Shown here one piece after another: positions 1 through 14,300 of a stretch of 64,000 bases of DNA. The notes below the pieces were generated by a model. That model saw only the letters and a list, made by a program, of their open reading frames with translations. It was not told the DNA's origin and did no database searches. This DNA is from Cardinalis cardinalis. Its lineage: Eukaryota; Chordata; Aves; Passeriformes; Cardinalidae. Made by a program: the position numbers and the translations under genes. The stretch is taken from the NCBI GenBank assembly GCA_014549065.1, contig JACDOX010000169.1, forward strand, positions 442,414-506,413, written 5' to 3'. The first letter of the stretch is position 1. Each line of letters starts with the position of its first letter.

Positions 1-1517
1 CTGTTTGACTTCATAATTTTTGTCTGGCTCATTTATGACCCATCCTAGTACACACCTTTGTTCTGTTACACTTATTTATTATTGCTGTGGCCACAATCAG
101 GTTATCTACTTTCTTCTTGCTAATACCTGATACTCCAGACTGTTGATCTNTGGCCCTGGGGAACGTCATTTCTAATTCCTGAGTGCAGAACCTGCTGTGA
201 TAAGAACAGCTATTGTTTATGTACTGACACTGCAATTCCCTTACCAGTGGAAAAACCTGTGGTGGGGCAGGAATAATCTCTTGCTTCATCTGCCATGGAT
301 CACTGTAACTACAATGAATCAGTCACATTATCAAAGCAAGGAGTGAGAGGGGAGAAAAATTGTGTGGATTTCAAATCACATTATTTTGTGCCCTGTAACT
401 TCAGGAATGTGGAGTCAGGCTTGGTGATACACAGTTTTCTACAATCCTTTGGAGGTGCTGGAGGGGGAAGATGAAATTATCAGCATGAATTTTAGAAATT
501 ATAATTTNTTTTTTTCTTATGTATTCAGTCCTCAGCTGACTTTTTCATCTCCCTGTTCATCCACCTTACCCCAAGGGCACCAGAGCAGGCACATGATGCT
601 TTCTAGAGGGAGAATTTCTCCTGTCTGTCATTGACAGCGTTCAGCCATCCAGATAGGCCATGGCTGGGCACAGTGAGGTTCTACACTCTCAAAAGCACAT
701 GTGTCCATTGCAGATTTTTGCCAAGCCTCTCTTAACAAAGCATTAATACATTTGTTTTGGAAGTTTCCCTTTTCTTTTTCTTGCTTGCTCATTCCTCACT
801 GCTGCTGCTTGCAAAACCATGATAAAATGTTCAATGACTTTCTGAGCATGTGCTCCACAAACCTTTTGAATCACTCTTATCTTTGCAATGGCACATGATA
901 CGTATGATCAGACTGTTTTCATATAAGTTGATTGTGTTATAGTCAATAAATGTGTGTGTTTTTCTACTGTGCTTTGTGTATCCTTTGTGTAATAAAGACC
1001 ACATCAAATCATTAGCAAAAGCTTAAATCCTGCACTGAAGAAAATGGCTGATTAGTTGTAATACTTCTTTTTCTTGTCTAAGAACTTCAGGTATGTTTAT
1101 GATGCCAGAGCATCAGCATTTTTATCCTGCTTTGGAATCAGTGAACTCTAGCCTGTCTGTCTGATCAATAAACTGTGCAAGTGTCTCACTGGCTACATGT
1201 ACGTGGAACACCTGGCACCACAACCCCTGATTTCAGCTTCAGCAGCTGTGAATATCAGATTAGGGTGAGATGGTATTTGCATAAATAAAAGCATTTTTAA
1301 ACCTCTCATATTCCTTTAACATACAGCCCATTTTATTGCTATTTATAGTTGTTATTTTTGTTAGGCACTGAGGTCCCAAAGTGCTTTATTTATGCAGATG
1401 TAAAATTTTTTTGTCTTAAGGGTTTTTTTTTATTTCCTAATTTTCTGTAGACAACCCACATCATGTTTTGCTCATTCAGTGATTTTGTATCTGAGGTGTT
1501 TTTCCTTCTCTTTCCAG
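1..1517 (+). other. KIAA1217: KIAA1217 intron, 3' part
   Basis: Intron sequence ending in a pyrimidine-rich acceptor, TTTCCTTCTCTTTCCAG. AT-rich, with no exon, repeat or RNA gene that I can recognise. The preceding exon is outside the window. Confidence 0.8.
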
Positions 1518-2341
1518 ATGCAGAGGGAAATTGCTTATACGGGACGAGATGGCCCAAGTGGTTCCCGCCCTGGATCTGCCGCACACCCTCTGCATGNGAT
1601 GCCCAGCTCTCCACCCTCCACCCCGGTGCCCCACTCCATGCCTCCCTCTCCATCCAGGATTCCCTATGGTGGGGGCCGGCCCATGGGCGTGCCGGGCAAT
1701 GCCACCATCCCCAGGGACCGGCTGTCCAGCGTGCCAGCCTCGCGCTCCATATCGCCCAGCCCGAGCGCCATTCTGGAGAGGCGGGACGTGAAGCCAGATG
1801 AGGACATGAGTAACAAAAACCTTACCCTGATGAGAAATGAAAGCCTGTACGGTGACCCCTACTTGTTTCATGAGGGGAGGATGAGTGTGGCTGCACCGCA
1901 CCCCGGACACCCTCTCGATGTCCCCGACCACATTGTCACCTACCATCGCAGTGCCATGAGGTCATCGAGCACTTACTGCAACCCCTCCATGCAGCCNGAA
2001 ATGCTGGAGCAGTCCTTGTACAGACAAAAGTCACGGAAGTACCCAGAGAGCCATTTGCCCACTCTTGGCTCTAAAACACCTCCAGCCTCACCCCACAGGG
2101 TGGCTGACATGAGAATGATCGATATTCATCCTCACCATGGCCCTCACATTCCCGCCCACACCATCCAGCCTGACAGGTCTTCCCCCAGCCGCCAGTCCTT
2201 CAAAAAGGAGCCGGGAGCNCCCGTGTTTGTGGATGCGAAAGCGCGGAGTGCTGTGGGCATGGCCGAGGCGATGCCCTCTCCCGTGGACAAGCAGGCTTTT
2301 GGCTATGGGTCACCCACGATGCCCAAGGACAAGGAGACAAG
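1518..2341 (+). CDS. KIAA1217: KIAA1217 exon (Ser/Pro/Arg-rich region)
   Basis: 824-bp internal exon bounded by TTTCCAG and the donor AG|GTAAGG; it enters in phase 0 and leaves two bases of an Arg codon. It encodes about 274 residues beginning MQREIAYTGRDG. The segment is rich in Ser, Pro and Arg, with many SPS/SPP motifs (for example SISPSPSAILERRD and GSKTPPASPHR) that look like proline-directed phosphosites, and a His-rich stretch, IDIHPHHGPHIPAH. The reading frame runs past the donor for only one more codon before a stop, which supports the boundary. Three codons contain an N (1597, 1997, 2219). No enzymatic motif is visible; a scaffold role is inferred from the family. Confidence 0.95.
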
Positions 2342-5300
2342 GTAAGGCAGAGCTGGGGCATAATTTATGCAAAGGAGAAACGTTCCTAATCTGCACATCC
2401 TTTGTCGTTTAAGACTCAGGGGACAATGTAATGTGTAGGAGGCTGCTGCACCCGGCTGCAGTGTTTATTAGCTGTCTGTCAAGGTACTTGGTGATTTAGG
2501 GGAGATGTGACACCATCCATTATTAATTTGAAAGTATTGTCAACCCATGATGAATCCCTAGTTATTTTCGTTTGTGTAAATTTCAGTCATTGGAAAAAAT
2601 AGAATAAAATAAAATGATTAACTGGGATTTTTCTTTGCAGACAGCCAGATCATGTTACAAGAACAAATGATGTTCTGTTCCTGCTAATAAGGGAATATAT
2701 TTCACCCCCGTTAAGAATGACACTCTGATATTACAATTTTGGTTCTTTATGGAGTGAAGTTTTTCTCATCTAGTGTTAGGAAATGGGAAGAATTTATCAT
2801 TACTGTCTTATCTCCTGTAAAACATGAATTTNCATAAAAATAGGACAGTTGTTTACAATAATCTTCCTTGAGGGGGAACTGCTGAGAAAAGCAAGTCTGT
2901 CCCAGGGAAGAAATCGAAACATGAATACTGTTCCCAATAATTTTTCCAGCATCACAAGTAGTTGGTGATCTGACTGTTGTTAACTTTAGTGTGATGGCAA
3001 TGATGACAATGATCTCTCCTGTCTTTTTAAGGACCAAATTTACACAAAGGTCTGTGAAGGCTTCTCCTGCCTTAGACCCTGCCTTTGGAGAGAAAAATCA
3101 TTGCGCTGCCAGGTGGTTGCTGTGTGTTTATATGGGCTGTGTTAATCTCTAGTGTATTGTTTGTGCTGTTAACTTTTATAGAGCTCTTTAGGGAAGTGAA
3201 GATGAATAGCTGGAAAATGCTGAGCTCACAGAGGCCAAAGGTAACTGCTGATTGCCTTAAGCAAGGTACAGAGCTTCATTTGGACCCTAGGCTTCCCCTC
3301 TATCTAAGCAGCTTGCTCAATAATTAGTTGCTGCTTACCATGCTTGGCCAGAAAAAAAAGTGGGTCATGAGGTCCACTGGTGGGGAAAAAATAGAAGAAT
3401 ATAAAGAAAAACAGCCACCCACAAAAATTACAGGCTTATAGCTTGGTAGTTATGACATAAGAGTACGAGATAGGGCATATTACAATGTAAAGTCAGTGAA
3501 ATTGGATTTTTATGTATCTGTTTCCAAGACAAAGTTGCAGGTATCTGAAATTTCATTTCAAGCCATCATTATTACATCTAGGAAATTATTTGAAGGAAAT
3601 TTGCCAATTTTAATCCATTTACAGATTGAAAATTCTACAAAGTTCATTATAGGAATTGAAAATAAGGAAGGACACCAAAAACTGTTATGTTTGTTCAATT
3701 TTCTGTCTTCTGGGCATCTCAGCTGTTCACTCAGCTGCACAGATATACACAAGAGTATTTGTTTGTGAATGGATAAAGAGAAACTACACAGATAGTTCTG
3801 CAGCTCCTTAAAAGGGAGTTTTGCACCAGGTGTTTTAGTCCTGGTCCCAGAATATATTAACAATGAAGAAAACAACATTTGCATAATTGCACTTCCAAAT
3901 AAATACATGACCTTAAAATTCAGCATGGTGTGTATTAGTCACATGGCACTGAAAGAATAGTTTTGAAAGCTGTCTTTATGGGTTGGGGCTTTTTTTAACC
4001 TTGAGGAAGTGTGACTTTCTAAAAGTAATTGTAAATATCAAAAGGAATTCATGCAAATTGCATGCAATATTAAGAATTGGGTTTGAGTTCTACAAACACA
4101 AAATGCTCTAAGCTTTAATTTAGCTTTGTAATAATCTCATGGACTCATAAGCAAACACTGTTTAAACCATACTAAACTAAACAAGGGGCTATCCATGCTG
4201 AGGTGCTCTTTTCCTGCTTCATCAGGGATTGAGTTGTTACAAGGTTGTTATAGATACCTGAAGGATGATAATGGCAAAATGGTATCCCCTGTCTTGTTGT
4301 GTAGGACTTAAGAGTTTATGCCCATAAACAGTATGGGCTTGCTTCTGTGAGAAAGAGTATTTTTGGGATTGTAGAGATAGGGCTGGATTCATTCTCTTCC
4401 AGGCATGGTAAAATGAGGTGTAGGCTGCTCTGTTGTGTNTGTTATCCACTTGCTGATGCCAAGTGCCTGAGAGCCAGGCCACAGCAAGCACAGGGCAGTG
4501 TGTTCAGTCAACCTGCCTGCAGAGGTGTCAGCTCTGGGCAGACAGAGGAGCTCCTAGCCTTGGAGCTGCTGAGGAGAGAGGTCTTTTTCATCTCTGCTCT
4601 GTGGCATGAGAGACTCCCCATCCTGACTCATTCAGGAGCAGGTTGAGGACCCTGCAGGCACNAAACCCATCATCTCAGCACTGTTGTTGCTTTAATCCCT
4701 AGTGGAGTGTCCTGAGAGCAAAGAAAACATCTCTTGTGTCATGACCTCATGGAAATTTCCTCTAAGTAGCACTGTCACAACCTCAGGACAATGCAAGTTT
4801 AAGTATAAATCGGGAAAGATTGAAAAGGTTAGTGACAATGCCAAAATTAAAAGTGAATCTTTCTTCTCATCTCAATTCTTCAATTTTGCAGTCCAAGGCT
4901 GAACTGGGATATCTCTGTACTTTATCAGAAAATGTTGGACATATCTTGGTTTTGTTGAAGNAAATGGTTCCATTACCTTTGGAACATTAACTGCAGCAGA
5001 TCTGGATCTACAAGAGATGAAAACTGGGATTTCTGAGCTCCTCTTTTGGAGTTTCCCATTTTAATTTGACACCATGGAAGCCAGTTTCATCAAGCCGGCT
5101 ATTTAATGCAGAGTTTAGAGGGATTTAATTGCTTCATGTAGTTCTTTCTTGTAACTGTTTTATCTTGGCTATTTCCAAGATAACTACTTCTGTGGTATAA
5201 AGGATTGACTAAATTCTGACAGTTAATTAATTTACCAGAAGAGTCCTATATAAAGCTCTTTTACGACAGTGAGAAGAAACAAATTCATGGAGATTTAAAG

Positions 5301-8300
5301 AAATAAAAGATGGTAGTATTCATGTGCAGAAAAATATTAGAAGCTATAACAGGTTACAGCAGCTCACCTTCAAAGGGTCATCATCTCTTAAATCTGAGGT
5401 CTACTGGAAGAATGCGTAAATTTTTGTGTGCATGAATTGTTTAAACAGAGACTTGCTGTCATATTTTTGGATGGCTCATTTATGTAGCTTGTGGGACATT
5501 TCTGGAAGTTACTACAGGCAAAGCAGATGTTTAAATGTTGATAAATTGGAGAAGAAGTTGTTTATCCAAAAGTGCATTAAATTAAATACTGTTTAACTTA
5601 AAATCTTTGCATTTACAACACATGTTGCAAAATTCTAGATTATTTGATAGTGCGAAATATATATGTAATAAATGCNTCTACTCTGAAACAGCAAGATAAC
5701 TCCATAGAATACTTTTTCTCCAAAAGCATTTTCGGGGTGTACTATGGCTCTCTTNTGCCTGAACACAACTTTTGTCGTCTTCTTTTTTTGCCATACTAGT
5801 GAGAAAAGATGACAGTTGGATTGAGCAAAAAATGTGATCACGTTATTGGCTCATGGCTTGCAGTTCAGGACTCACTTGTAATGGCTGTGTGTAGATTGTT
5901 AGATATTGTTCCCCCCAACAANACCACTTTATTGTTTGATATATTGAAGTACAGATGGACTCTCTATGCATTAGGAAAAATGACCCTACTTTGTAAAGTC
6001 ATGAACAGAGGGAGACTCCATCAGTGATGCACTGAGCACTTTATAAGGGGGTTTTACATATACACTGTCTCAGACACCTTTCACAGGGCCAGAACTGCAT
6101 ATTCCTCTGTGAAAGGTGTTGAATAACCAGGCATTAAAAATGAAGTCAAATGACCAATAGAGGATGGAGGAAAGTTAAACTGTATTTTGTCTTCTTTGTG
6201 TTAGAGGAACTGTTAATAGGAAGATGAGATGCAGGCTCTGGGATANGAGTTGTCAAATAGTGTAATAGCTGGTGTGCTTCAGAGCTTCCTTTCCCCTTTA
6301 GCTTCAAGATGTAGAAGGTTTGAGTTAAATCTTCTCCTTAGAGGAATGACATACTCACCTCTGTGAATCCTTCTGTGGGAAGAAAGCAGAATACAGAAGA
6401 ATTCTGCTGACATTTGGTTCCCACCCTTCCAAGAAACCCACTCATCTGTTTTGGGGGAATTTGCAGTAAAGTCTAAAGACACCTTCACTTGATTCTGGGA
6501 AAGTCATTGGGAAAAACAGCCTACTCCTGTTTCCTTTCTTTTCCCAGTGAGGTAAAAAAAATTGTAATGAAATGTTTCTATCGTAGAGTAATGCAGAAAG
6601 AAATGTGAATTTCTCTGNCTCTGATCCCCTTTTCATTGCTTCATTTGGAGCTTAACTATAGAATAGGAGACCACAGAAAATTTTTTCTCCAGGAAGGTGT
6701 GCCAGGTAGTTCATGGTGCAGATTTGGTGTTTGAGTACATCTGCTGTGGGTNATGTGCTGCACAGCCTGGAGTTGGACAGGAAGGTGAATGAACANTTAC
6801 ACAGACCAGTTTTATCCTGCTTGTGTACAAAGTATATTCTCAGTGGTGTGAATATTAAAGATGTCCCCAGGAAAGGGCAGTAACATGCAAGTAGCATGCC
6901 ACACTTAAATAGCATTGCTGTGAAAAGTGGATACCAATTCAGCAATATGCTGTGCCCTTTCTTGGAATTACTTCCAGTTAACTGCAATAGAAGGAGTAAC
7001 ATGAAAGATCAGTGAAGAAATGTATGGAAGAAATCTGAAATCCGACATATCAGTGCATGGTCCCCAGAGAAGCAAGGGCTTGCTTTGGTTCTGCTGAAAC
7101 TGAGGAGTGAGATGTTAAGGCAGGGCCCCAGTTCCTGGACATCCCTAGAGCCAGAGCTGTGGGTCAGGCTGCTGGGGAGAAGAGGGCTGGCAAGTGGCCT
7201 GTCCCTGCCTTCCTGGCCAGGGTCTGTGAGAAGCCAAAGCCAAGTCTGACAGAGTTCTGCTGGGCGTTGCTTCTGACCTTGTCCTCTCCTTTCCTCCCCC
7301 AGNGTGCTGCCACCTCTGACTCTCCCAGCATTCAAAGGAAAACAATGTGAAACAATGCCTTTCTGTGCTCAGGCTGATAAAATAGCCATTTCTTTCCCAA
7401 CTGCTGTAAAAGGGACCCTCCCTGCTCTTCCTGGGTGGTGGAGAGATGCAGCTTTATCTGGGAAATTNATCTGGGAGCAGCGACGGGTTGGCTCTTCTTG
7501 GCCTACCACCCTTCTGGTGGCAGCAAGCTGAGGCACCACTTTGTTCTCTGTCTGCCCTCTGTCCNTGCTCCCCATCCTGGCCTGCCCTGTGTCACTGGAG
7601 CCTGTCCCACGCCTGGGGACCCTGCCTGCCCCATCCATGGGACTCTGGCCTGCCCTGTGCAGGGAGAGCTGCTGGGACAGGCTGGGCCCACCTCCCCTCT
7701 CCACGGCAGTGAGCACAGTGAGGGGTAGAAAACACAATGCTGAGAACCAAAAATCACAATTTTTGTCATGGCAATGCTGGTATCCCTGATAGACCCCTGG
7801 TATCCCTGATAGGCCTTGCACAGCCTGAGGAAAGCATTTTTTTCTCCCTCCTGGAGCAGAGTCTGCTCCAGCCCTTCACAGGGAAGTTGGAGGCAAAGGG
7901 GTCCACTGCAGGTCCTGTCTGTGCTCCTCTGAGGCCTTGTGGTGACAGAACTGGGCCACCAGTCCTCCAGCCACATCAGCCCAGATTACAGCCCCACCAC
8001 CAGGCCANCTGCATCCCTCCCTGCCCATGCTGGAAAGAGCTGCCTCCCACCACCTTCAATCCAACCACCTCCAAAGATCAGATTGTTTTATTTAATGCCT
8101 AAAAGGCACCTTTCAGACACCTGTTTTTTAAATGTTTGATGCTAATGGCCATAACAAGTCTGGGTGTTACAGTGGAATTATTACAGGAAAAATCTGCCTG
8201 GTTTCTAACAGAGTAACTCCAGAGCACATGTCGATTCTTCACATTCTTAATGCTTTTACCATATGAAAAATAATGTGTTCTGTGCAGTTGATTCCAGTAT

Positions 8301-11300
8301 TTCATTCGTTTTTCATCATCTCCTATCTTGGAACATCCCTCTCCCCCTTAACAACATACTTTCCTAGATTTCATGGCAAAGGACAAGATCAGCTTTGTGT
8401 TGCCATAATATCTTTTGAAGCAGAAAATTGTTTCCAGATTATCTAATGTGGGATGAAAAAAACCATCATATTTATGGATTGGTAAAACAGATAGACTTCC
8501 AGTTGAGCTTAGTTCCAGGAAGGTTTTGTGATGATTATCTGGGAAAAAAAAGTTTTCATTATTAAGTGTCAAAAATGCTGCATTAAAGTTTGTTAGAGTA
8601 TATTTATCCCTGGGTTTTAGTACTTGTTTTTGTTCCAAAGGTTACTGTGGNCTGCACCAGTTTCTTATTTTAAAACTTGTAATAGTGGAAATTCCGTAAC
8701 GTATTTCTTGGTTTGAAGTGAATTAAGTCAGATTCACTAGTCTTCTCATCACCCTTCAAAATACCTTTTATCATGAAGACAGAAAAGTGAGATGCGTGCA
8801 CTGCGTTAAATCGCAGTAAGAACACGTCTGCTGGCTGGGGACTGACTGAGCACTCTCTTCTTCCCTGCTTGTGTCTGTTAGCATCTCATTGCTTGTTTTG
8901 CTGCCCTGTTTTCTCAACCTCTGGGTGTCTCTGAGTCTCTCCTGGCTATGGTATCTGTGTGCTATCCCAGGAAACCTCATTNATTCCCTGAATGTGAATG
9001 AAATAATTAGCCTGGACAATCTGTCTGCCTGCCTGCAAGCAGGGCTTGTTACTTGCTTTTTATCATGTCAGCTTGCTTTTGGCTTTTATTGGTACCTACA
9101 TTTGACTTTATATGGCTGTTATTGATTGATGCTATTGCTTTGGCCACCAAACTGCAACTGCAGCTGGGGTGGCCAGAGTTTGGCTGCTCCCATGTGCACA
9201 GAATGCTGCCGTGGTGATGGATGGGCCNTGCAGTGCAGCATGCTGAGTCTGTATCTGAGTTTGTGTGTCCCATCTTCTCTCATCAGTCCCTGCTGCTGGT
9301 CTTTACCTTAATCTTGCTTTTTGAGAAGTTGTCTTCTCAGGCATCTTCCAAAGCCACAGCCTGCTNTTAGAATTTCCTCCTGCAAGTCTCCCCACACACT
9401 TAACTGCCATAGTAGAGAGATGCCTTTTCAGAAGGTCCCAAACTGATGTGTGTCTGTGTTGTGGTGTGACATTGACATACTGGCATGTGTAAGTAGGCAC
9501 CTGTGTGAGCAAAAAGCTGGTTTGGAGCCGACTGAGGAAGTCCCCTGGTATCTGAATAATATATGGATTTATGCAAACAGAAAAACACAAATGTTAGCCT
9601 CCACATCAAAAAAAAAATTTATTGTTCTTGTTTAGTGACCTTTGGTTCCTATGGAAAAAACTGATTATACTTATTGTAGTTCTACATCTCTTTTCTTCTG
9701 CTTTTTGGGAATTTCTCAGGATATGTGCACGAAAGAAAATCTGTTTTATTGTAACATTGCTGTACAGTCTGCATTTTGTGCCTCTCCGTCACATTTCTGT
9801 CCTTTTCAAAGCGGACAGTTGTGATGTCAGGTGGAAAGGATTTGGGCTGGAAAGTCATCTGCTTGGGCAGATTAAATGCTTCCCAGACAAAAATTCTGGG
9901 TCTGGGAAAAGTAAAAATAGTAAGAAGAAGTGTAAAGTCTTTAATCCTGAAACCTTAAGTACAGACAAGATGATTGGCCCAGTGTAGGTTAAAGAGAAAA
10001 TGCATGTAATGCTGAAAAAGAACTTTCTCACTAGTTCCAAGTGGCATTAACAAATTGTTTTAGGTGCCTGTCTTGTGAGGTCGTTTAGAAGTTTATTACT
10101 TGGTTGTTTGTTTTGTTGTTTTTAACTAAACAGATTTTTTTAAATTGTCTGTTACAATGCAAAAGCTGTCCAAACGGAGATGTGGTAAGCTGTTGCAATA
10201 AGGTGTATGCAAACTGTACCCAAGGGCGTTTGCACAAACTCTGTAGTGTCTTTCCAATCCTGTGGTAATCATTCACCTAGAAAAACAAGTCTGAAAGCAA
10301 ATATATCTGGCTTTAACAAACGGTTCTCTTGTCTTACAGAGAGAGGATACAAGCCATGGAGAAACAGATTGCCAGTTTAACTGGTCTTGTTCAGTCTGCG
10401 CTTTTAAAAGGGCCAAATACAAGTAATAGCAAAGATTCTTCTAGGTAAAAACAGAATTCATCTGTAATGATTTTAGTAACCAATCAACAAAAATATATTT
10501 GATTGTAATAGTAAAAAAATCCTGAATGCTCAATCATTTTTAAGTTTCTTTATCATCTCCATGAGAATGCTAGGCAGAGAGGAAGAATATGCCAAATGAT
10601 AGATGGATATTAACTGCATTATCTTCTTTGTGGTAAAAAGAATTAGTGTAGCTACATCTCTGTGATTTCTACTGCTTATACTCCATTCGCTGCTTAACTT
10701 TTACTAAAAGGTGATTAAAAAATTACTGATGACTGACAAATTATTGGTGATTTAAATTAAAAAATATATATGTTTTAAGGCCATTAAATTTGTTGAATAT
10801 AAACTTCACTACAGTTTTAATAGTTAGTAAACTAAAATTACAAATTTTCTTGTTATTATTTAGTGAGAAGATGATGAAAATTGTGTCCAGCAAGAGCAGC
10901 GCCGACACTGCAGGTAAGATAATTCACTTTTAATTTACAATTTATTCAGGTATATTAATAGTTCTAACATTACAAACATCCCAACTCATGGAAATGTCAC
11001 ATTTACTTAAATTTCCATGGCTGTACTGTCAGAACTGAAGTTTAAGTGCAGGATATGGGAGTCGATCACATCTTGAGAGAAGAATTTCTGACAGGTTGAG
11101 ATGGTATTTGGAATGAATTTCCCACCTGTGCTGAATGGTTTAAATGAGATGCAGAGCCTCTGCATCTGGTGAATTTTCCAGTGACTCATCCTGTCTATGG
11201 GATGTATGTATATCTGCCATTAACCCTAGATGTGTCCAGATTGCTGTAAAAGACTAAATATTTAATTCCTTTTCTTGTCACCTGAACTTTTTCTAAGGTC

Positions 11301-14300
11301 CATCTGTCACTAGGATACTACTGATGTAATGACACCAAGAAACTTAGCAGTCAGCAAGACAGCACTTTCCCTAATTAAGCCACATTGATCTGTTCCTAAT
11401 TATTAGTGTGCATCTAAACCTTTCTGAGCGAGCACCAATTATGAAGCCAGTAAGAGCCGGTCTTGTGTTATCTTCCCTCCTGGAGAGCTGTTAAGTGTGT
11501 AAAAGATTGCGTTAAAACTGTTGACAAAGAAGATTTCCATGTGGTTGAAGCTCTTTGTGTAGGGGCTGCTGCTGGAGAAGTCCGCAGGGTATTGGTGTGC
11601 ATATATGCCTCCTCTTCACCTTTGTCATGCCCTGAATGNAAATCCAGGCAGTTCCCTGCTTCCTGGTGGTGCTGCTCCCACAGGGAGGTCTGTGCCCGGC
11701 AGGTAGTAAACCACACACATTTATTAGCAAACCTATTATGCTCCTATCTAGCCTTTCTGTTGGAGCTGTTAGCTGACATTCAGGATTCCTGTTTGTCTGG
11801 TGTTGCACTGTGTCCTCCTAATTGACAGAAACCAAACTAGACCTGGAAACTATCAACCACATGGAAGAGAGAAAGAGCTAAAGTCNTGGTACTGAAGCTT
11901 TGCTCCCAAGCCACTCTCTGGTGCCGTTCCAACTCTTCCCCTCCTGGATGGGGAGAGGATTACTTAAAGCTTTGAAGAAATAAGTTGTAATTTTTCAGTT
12001 TCAGACAGTATAGTGAAAAGTCTGTCATTATTCAAAACAGCTGCAAAATGGTCTTCAGATTTTTCCCTATTGCATTGTCATTACAGACTGAGAATTTATG
12101 GCATTTCCCACTTGCACAGGCCTCACCTCATCTCATATAAAGCACTTATGAAACCCTCACAACCAGGCACATACAGTGCCTTGTTTTCCTTTTTGTGGTG
12201 CATTGCAAACAGCAGCCTCTCTGCTTTCCTCTGGTGGTACCAGTTCAGACAAGTACTTGGTGAGGGGCACTCAGTCAGAGGACCTGATCCGAGTGGGTGC
12301 TGCTTTGAGTGGGATTTTGGGCCTTCAGAGGTCTCTTTAAACCTGAATTATGTAGTGAATTATTGTGTGTGCATGTGTAAATGTGCACTCACTTAAATGA
12401 GAAATGGAACAATATTCATTGGGAAAGCAACCTTACATAAAGCAAAAGCGGAGATTCCCTGGGAAGTCATGCCCAGCCNACCGGAATAGTGTGGTTCATC
12501 TGACCAGCAGCCATTTCCTGGCACTGCTGTTCCCAAATANTCCTCAATCACTACCTTATCATATGACTGACATGTCCCTGAAATGACAATATTGCATCTA
12601 GCAGCTGCATGTGCAACCATGGTGNGGGAGATGGAGGGTGGGGACTTAATTTACTGTCAAAGGCCAGATCATCATCTGTCACTTACTGACAGAGACATTG
12701 GCTTTGTCACATGGCCATGTGCTGGTCCAGCATATGAGTAAGGATTCCACATTCAGCTTGTGCTATAGATGCCTTTCTCATCACCTGGGAGAGGGGATAG
12801 GACAGTGGGAGCAGCCATGCAGCCAGCAGTCTGCAAGGATCCCTATCAGTGCTATGAGGTATAGTTGTAACTCCAGCACCAGTGTCTCTGTATCCTGTCC
12901 TTCCAACATGACTCAGCCACAAAATTAAATTGTAGCAGGTAAGGGAACAAGNTGTGGTGACCCCAGTATACTACAGTATTGTAACCCACAACAGCTATTA
13001 CTGGAGACTGCTGTGTAAAAGAATAGTCTTGTATAATGGAATATTTTCTTGCTTTTGTGCCTGGAATTGCTCAGGACATGGTCCAATGAGTCAATGCAGT
13101 TTGGCTTACTTGAAAATTAGGCAATCTGCCAGAATAGAATGTTTCTCCTTTTTGTAAATATGCTTGGGTTCAAAGAGAAGCTAGACATACTTGTGCTGAT
13201 CACTGTTTTGTTCTTTGGTTCACCCCAATCTTTATTATGTATAGCCATTTAGGCAGTGACTCTGTCACTTTACAATTCCACTTAACAACTGTGCACTCAG
13301 ATACCAGTTTTAGCAATTTCAAAGACTATTTGAAAGACAAAGTGGTATAAAATGTTGATTGAACAGTCCTTTCTAGAGCTCTGATAAGCAAAAATGTGAA
13401 TTGCTTCCCATTCTGAAAAATAAAACATCTGTGCAAGATAATATTGTCTCATCAATGTTGAACCAACATTGTATTTTATAGTATGTGTTCCAGTGATAGG
13501 AGACTTTTGTGCAAAAAATAGACTACATCCCTTGGGATGGGAAAGAAACCAAAAATTCTAAACCCTAGATAACTCTGTATAGCTAGATTGTGAATACTTT
13601 GTTTGATATGTCATATGAACCGAATTGTTTTTAATTTGCTTTTGCTGTGCTGGTCTGTAGAAGCCATTGACTTCTTTAACCCCAAATATTAAGGACTCTG
13701 AAGAAACCCAGCTTTTTCACTGAGGAAGATGAGTCTGGAATAACAATGCTTGTCTGCATTTCTTATCTTTTATTGCTTTAGGCTCAGTTCTTTCATGGGN
13801 GATGGGTTCAAAGAGCAGTAACCCTCCACAGACTGCCTATGTCTCTTNTGCTAATGTTAGGAGAAATTCCATTACTAAATCCTTATAAAGATCTTCAGTT
13901 CCTGAAACACTATCATGGCATCAAGGAATTCTTGATTTAAAAACAACACATGATTCCAAAACCAAACCATACTAGTAAGAGTCACCATGGGATTACTAAC
14001 AAATACTCTGAGAAATACTTACATACTCTTTTTTCTGTCATATTTCTGTTCATCAACTGGAGATTGATAGACTAAATCCTGGATTCATTTATTAAATTGG
14101 GATCAGTTGTTTCATGGATTACCAAAAAAAAAAGCAATAGCTCTTCGCTAGTTGCTGCCTTGTTAGAAGAGGAAGGAAGACATTTCAGTATTATTTGAGA
14201 ACGGGGTCAGGGAGTACAATTTTCTGCACTACCANCACCAATACAAAACAAGAGGAAGATGGCAGCAGGGAGAAGTATTACAAACATAGGGCTCAGATTT

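Larger units (their letters stand above)
2342..10339 (+). other. KIAA1217: KIAA1217 intron (8.0 kb)
   Basis: Long intron, mostly AT-rich and unremarkable. It contains a perfect inverted repeat at 6074-6119, a G+C-rich stretch at about 7050-8080, and a 16-bp tandem duplication at 7777-7812, all listed separately. ORFs here are short, lack splice or conservation support, and look like chance. It ends with CTTGTCTTACAG. Confidence 0.8.

Noticed and set aside
7009..8102. Cluster of overlapping ORFs on both strands
   Set aside because: G+C-rich sequence lowers stop frequency; no conserved peptide, several frames equally open, lies within an intron.
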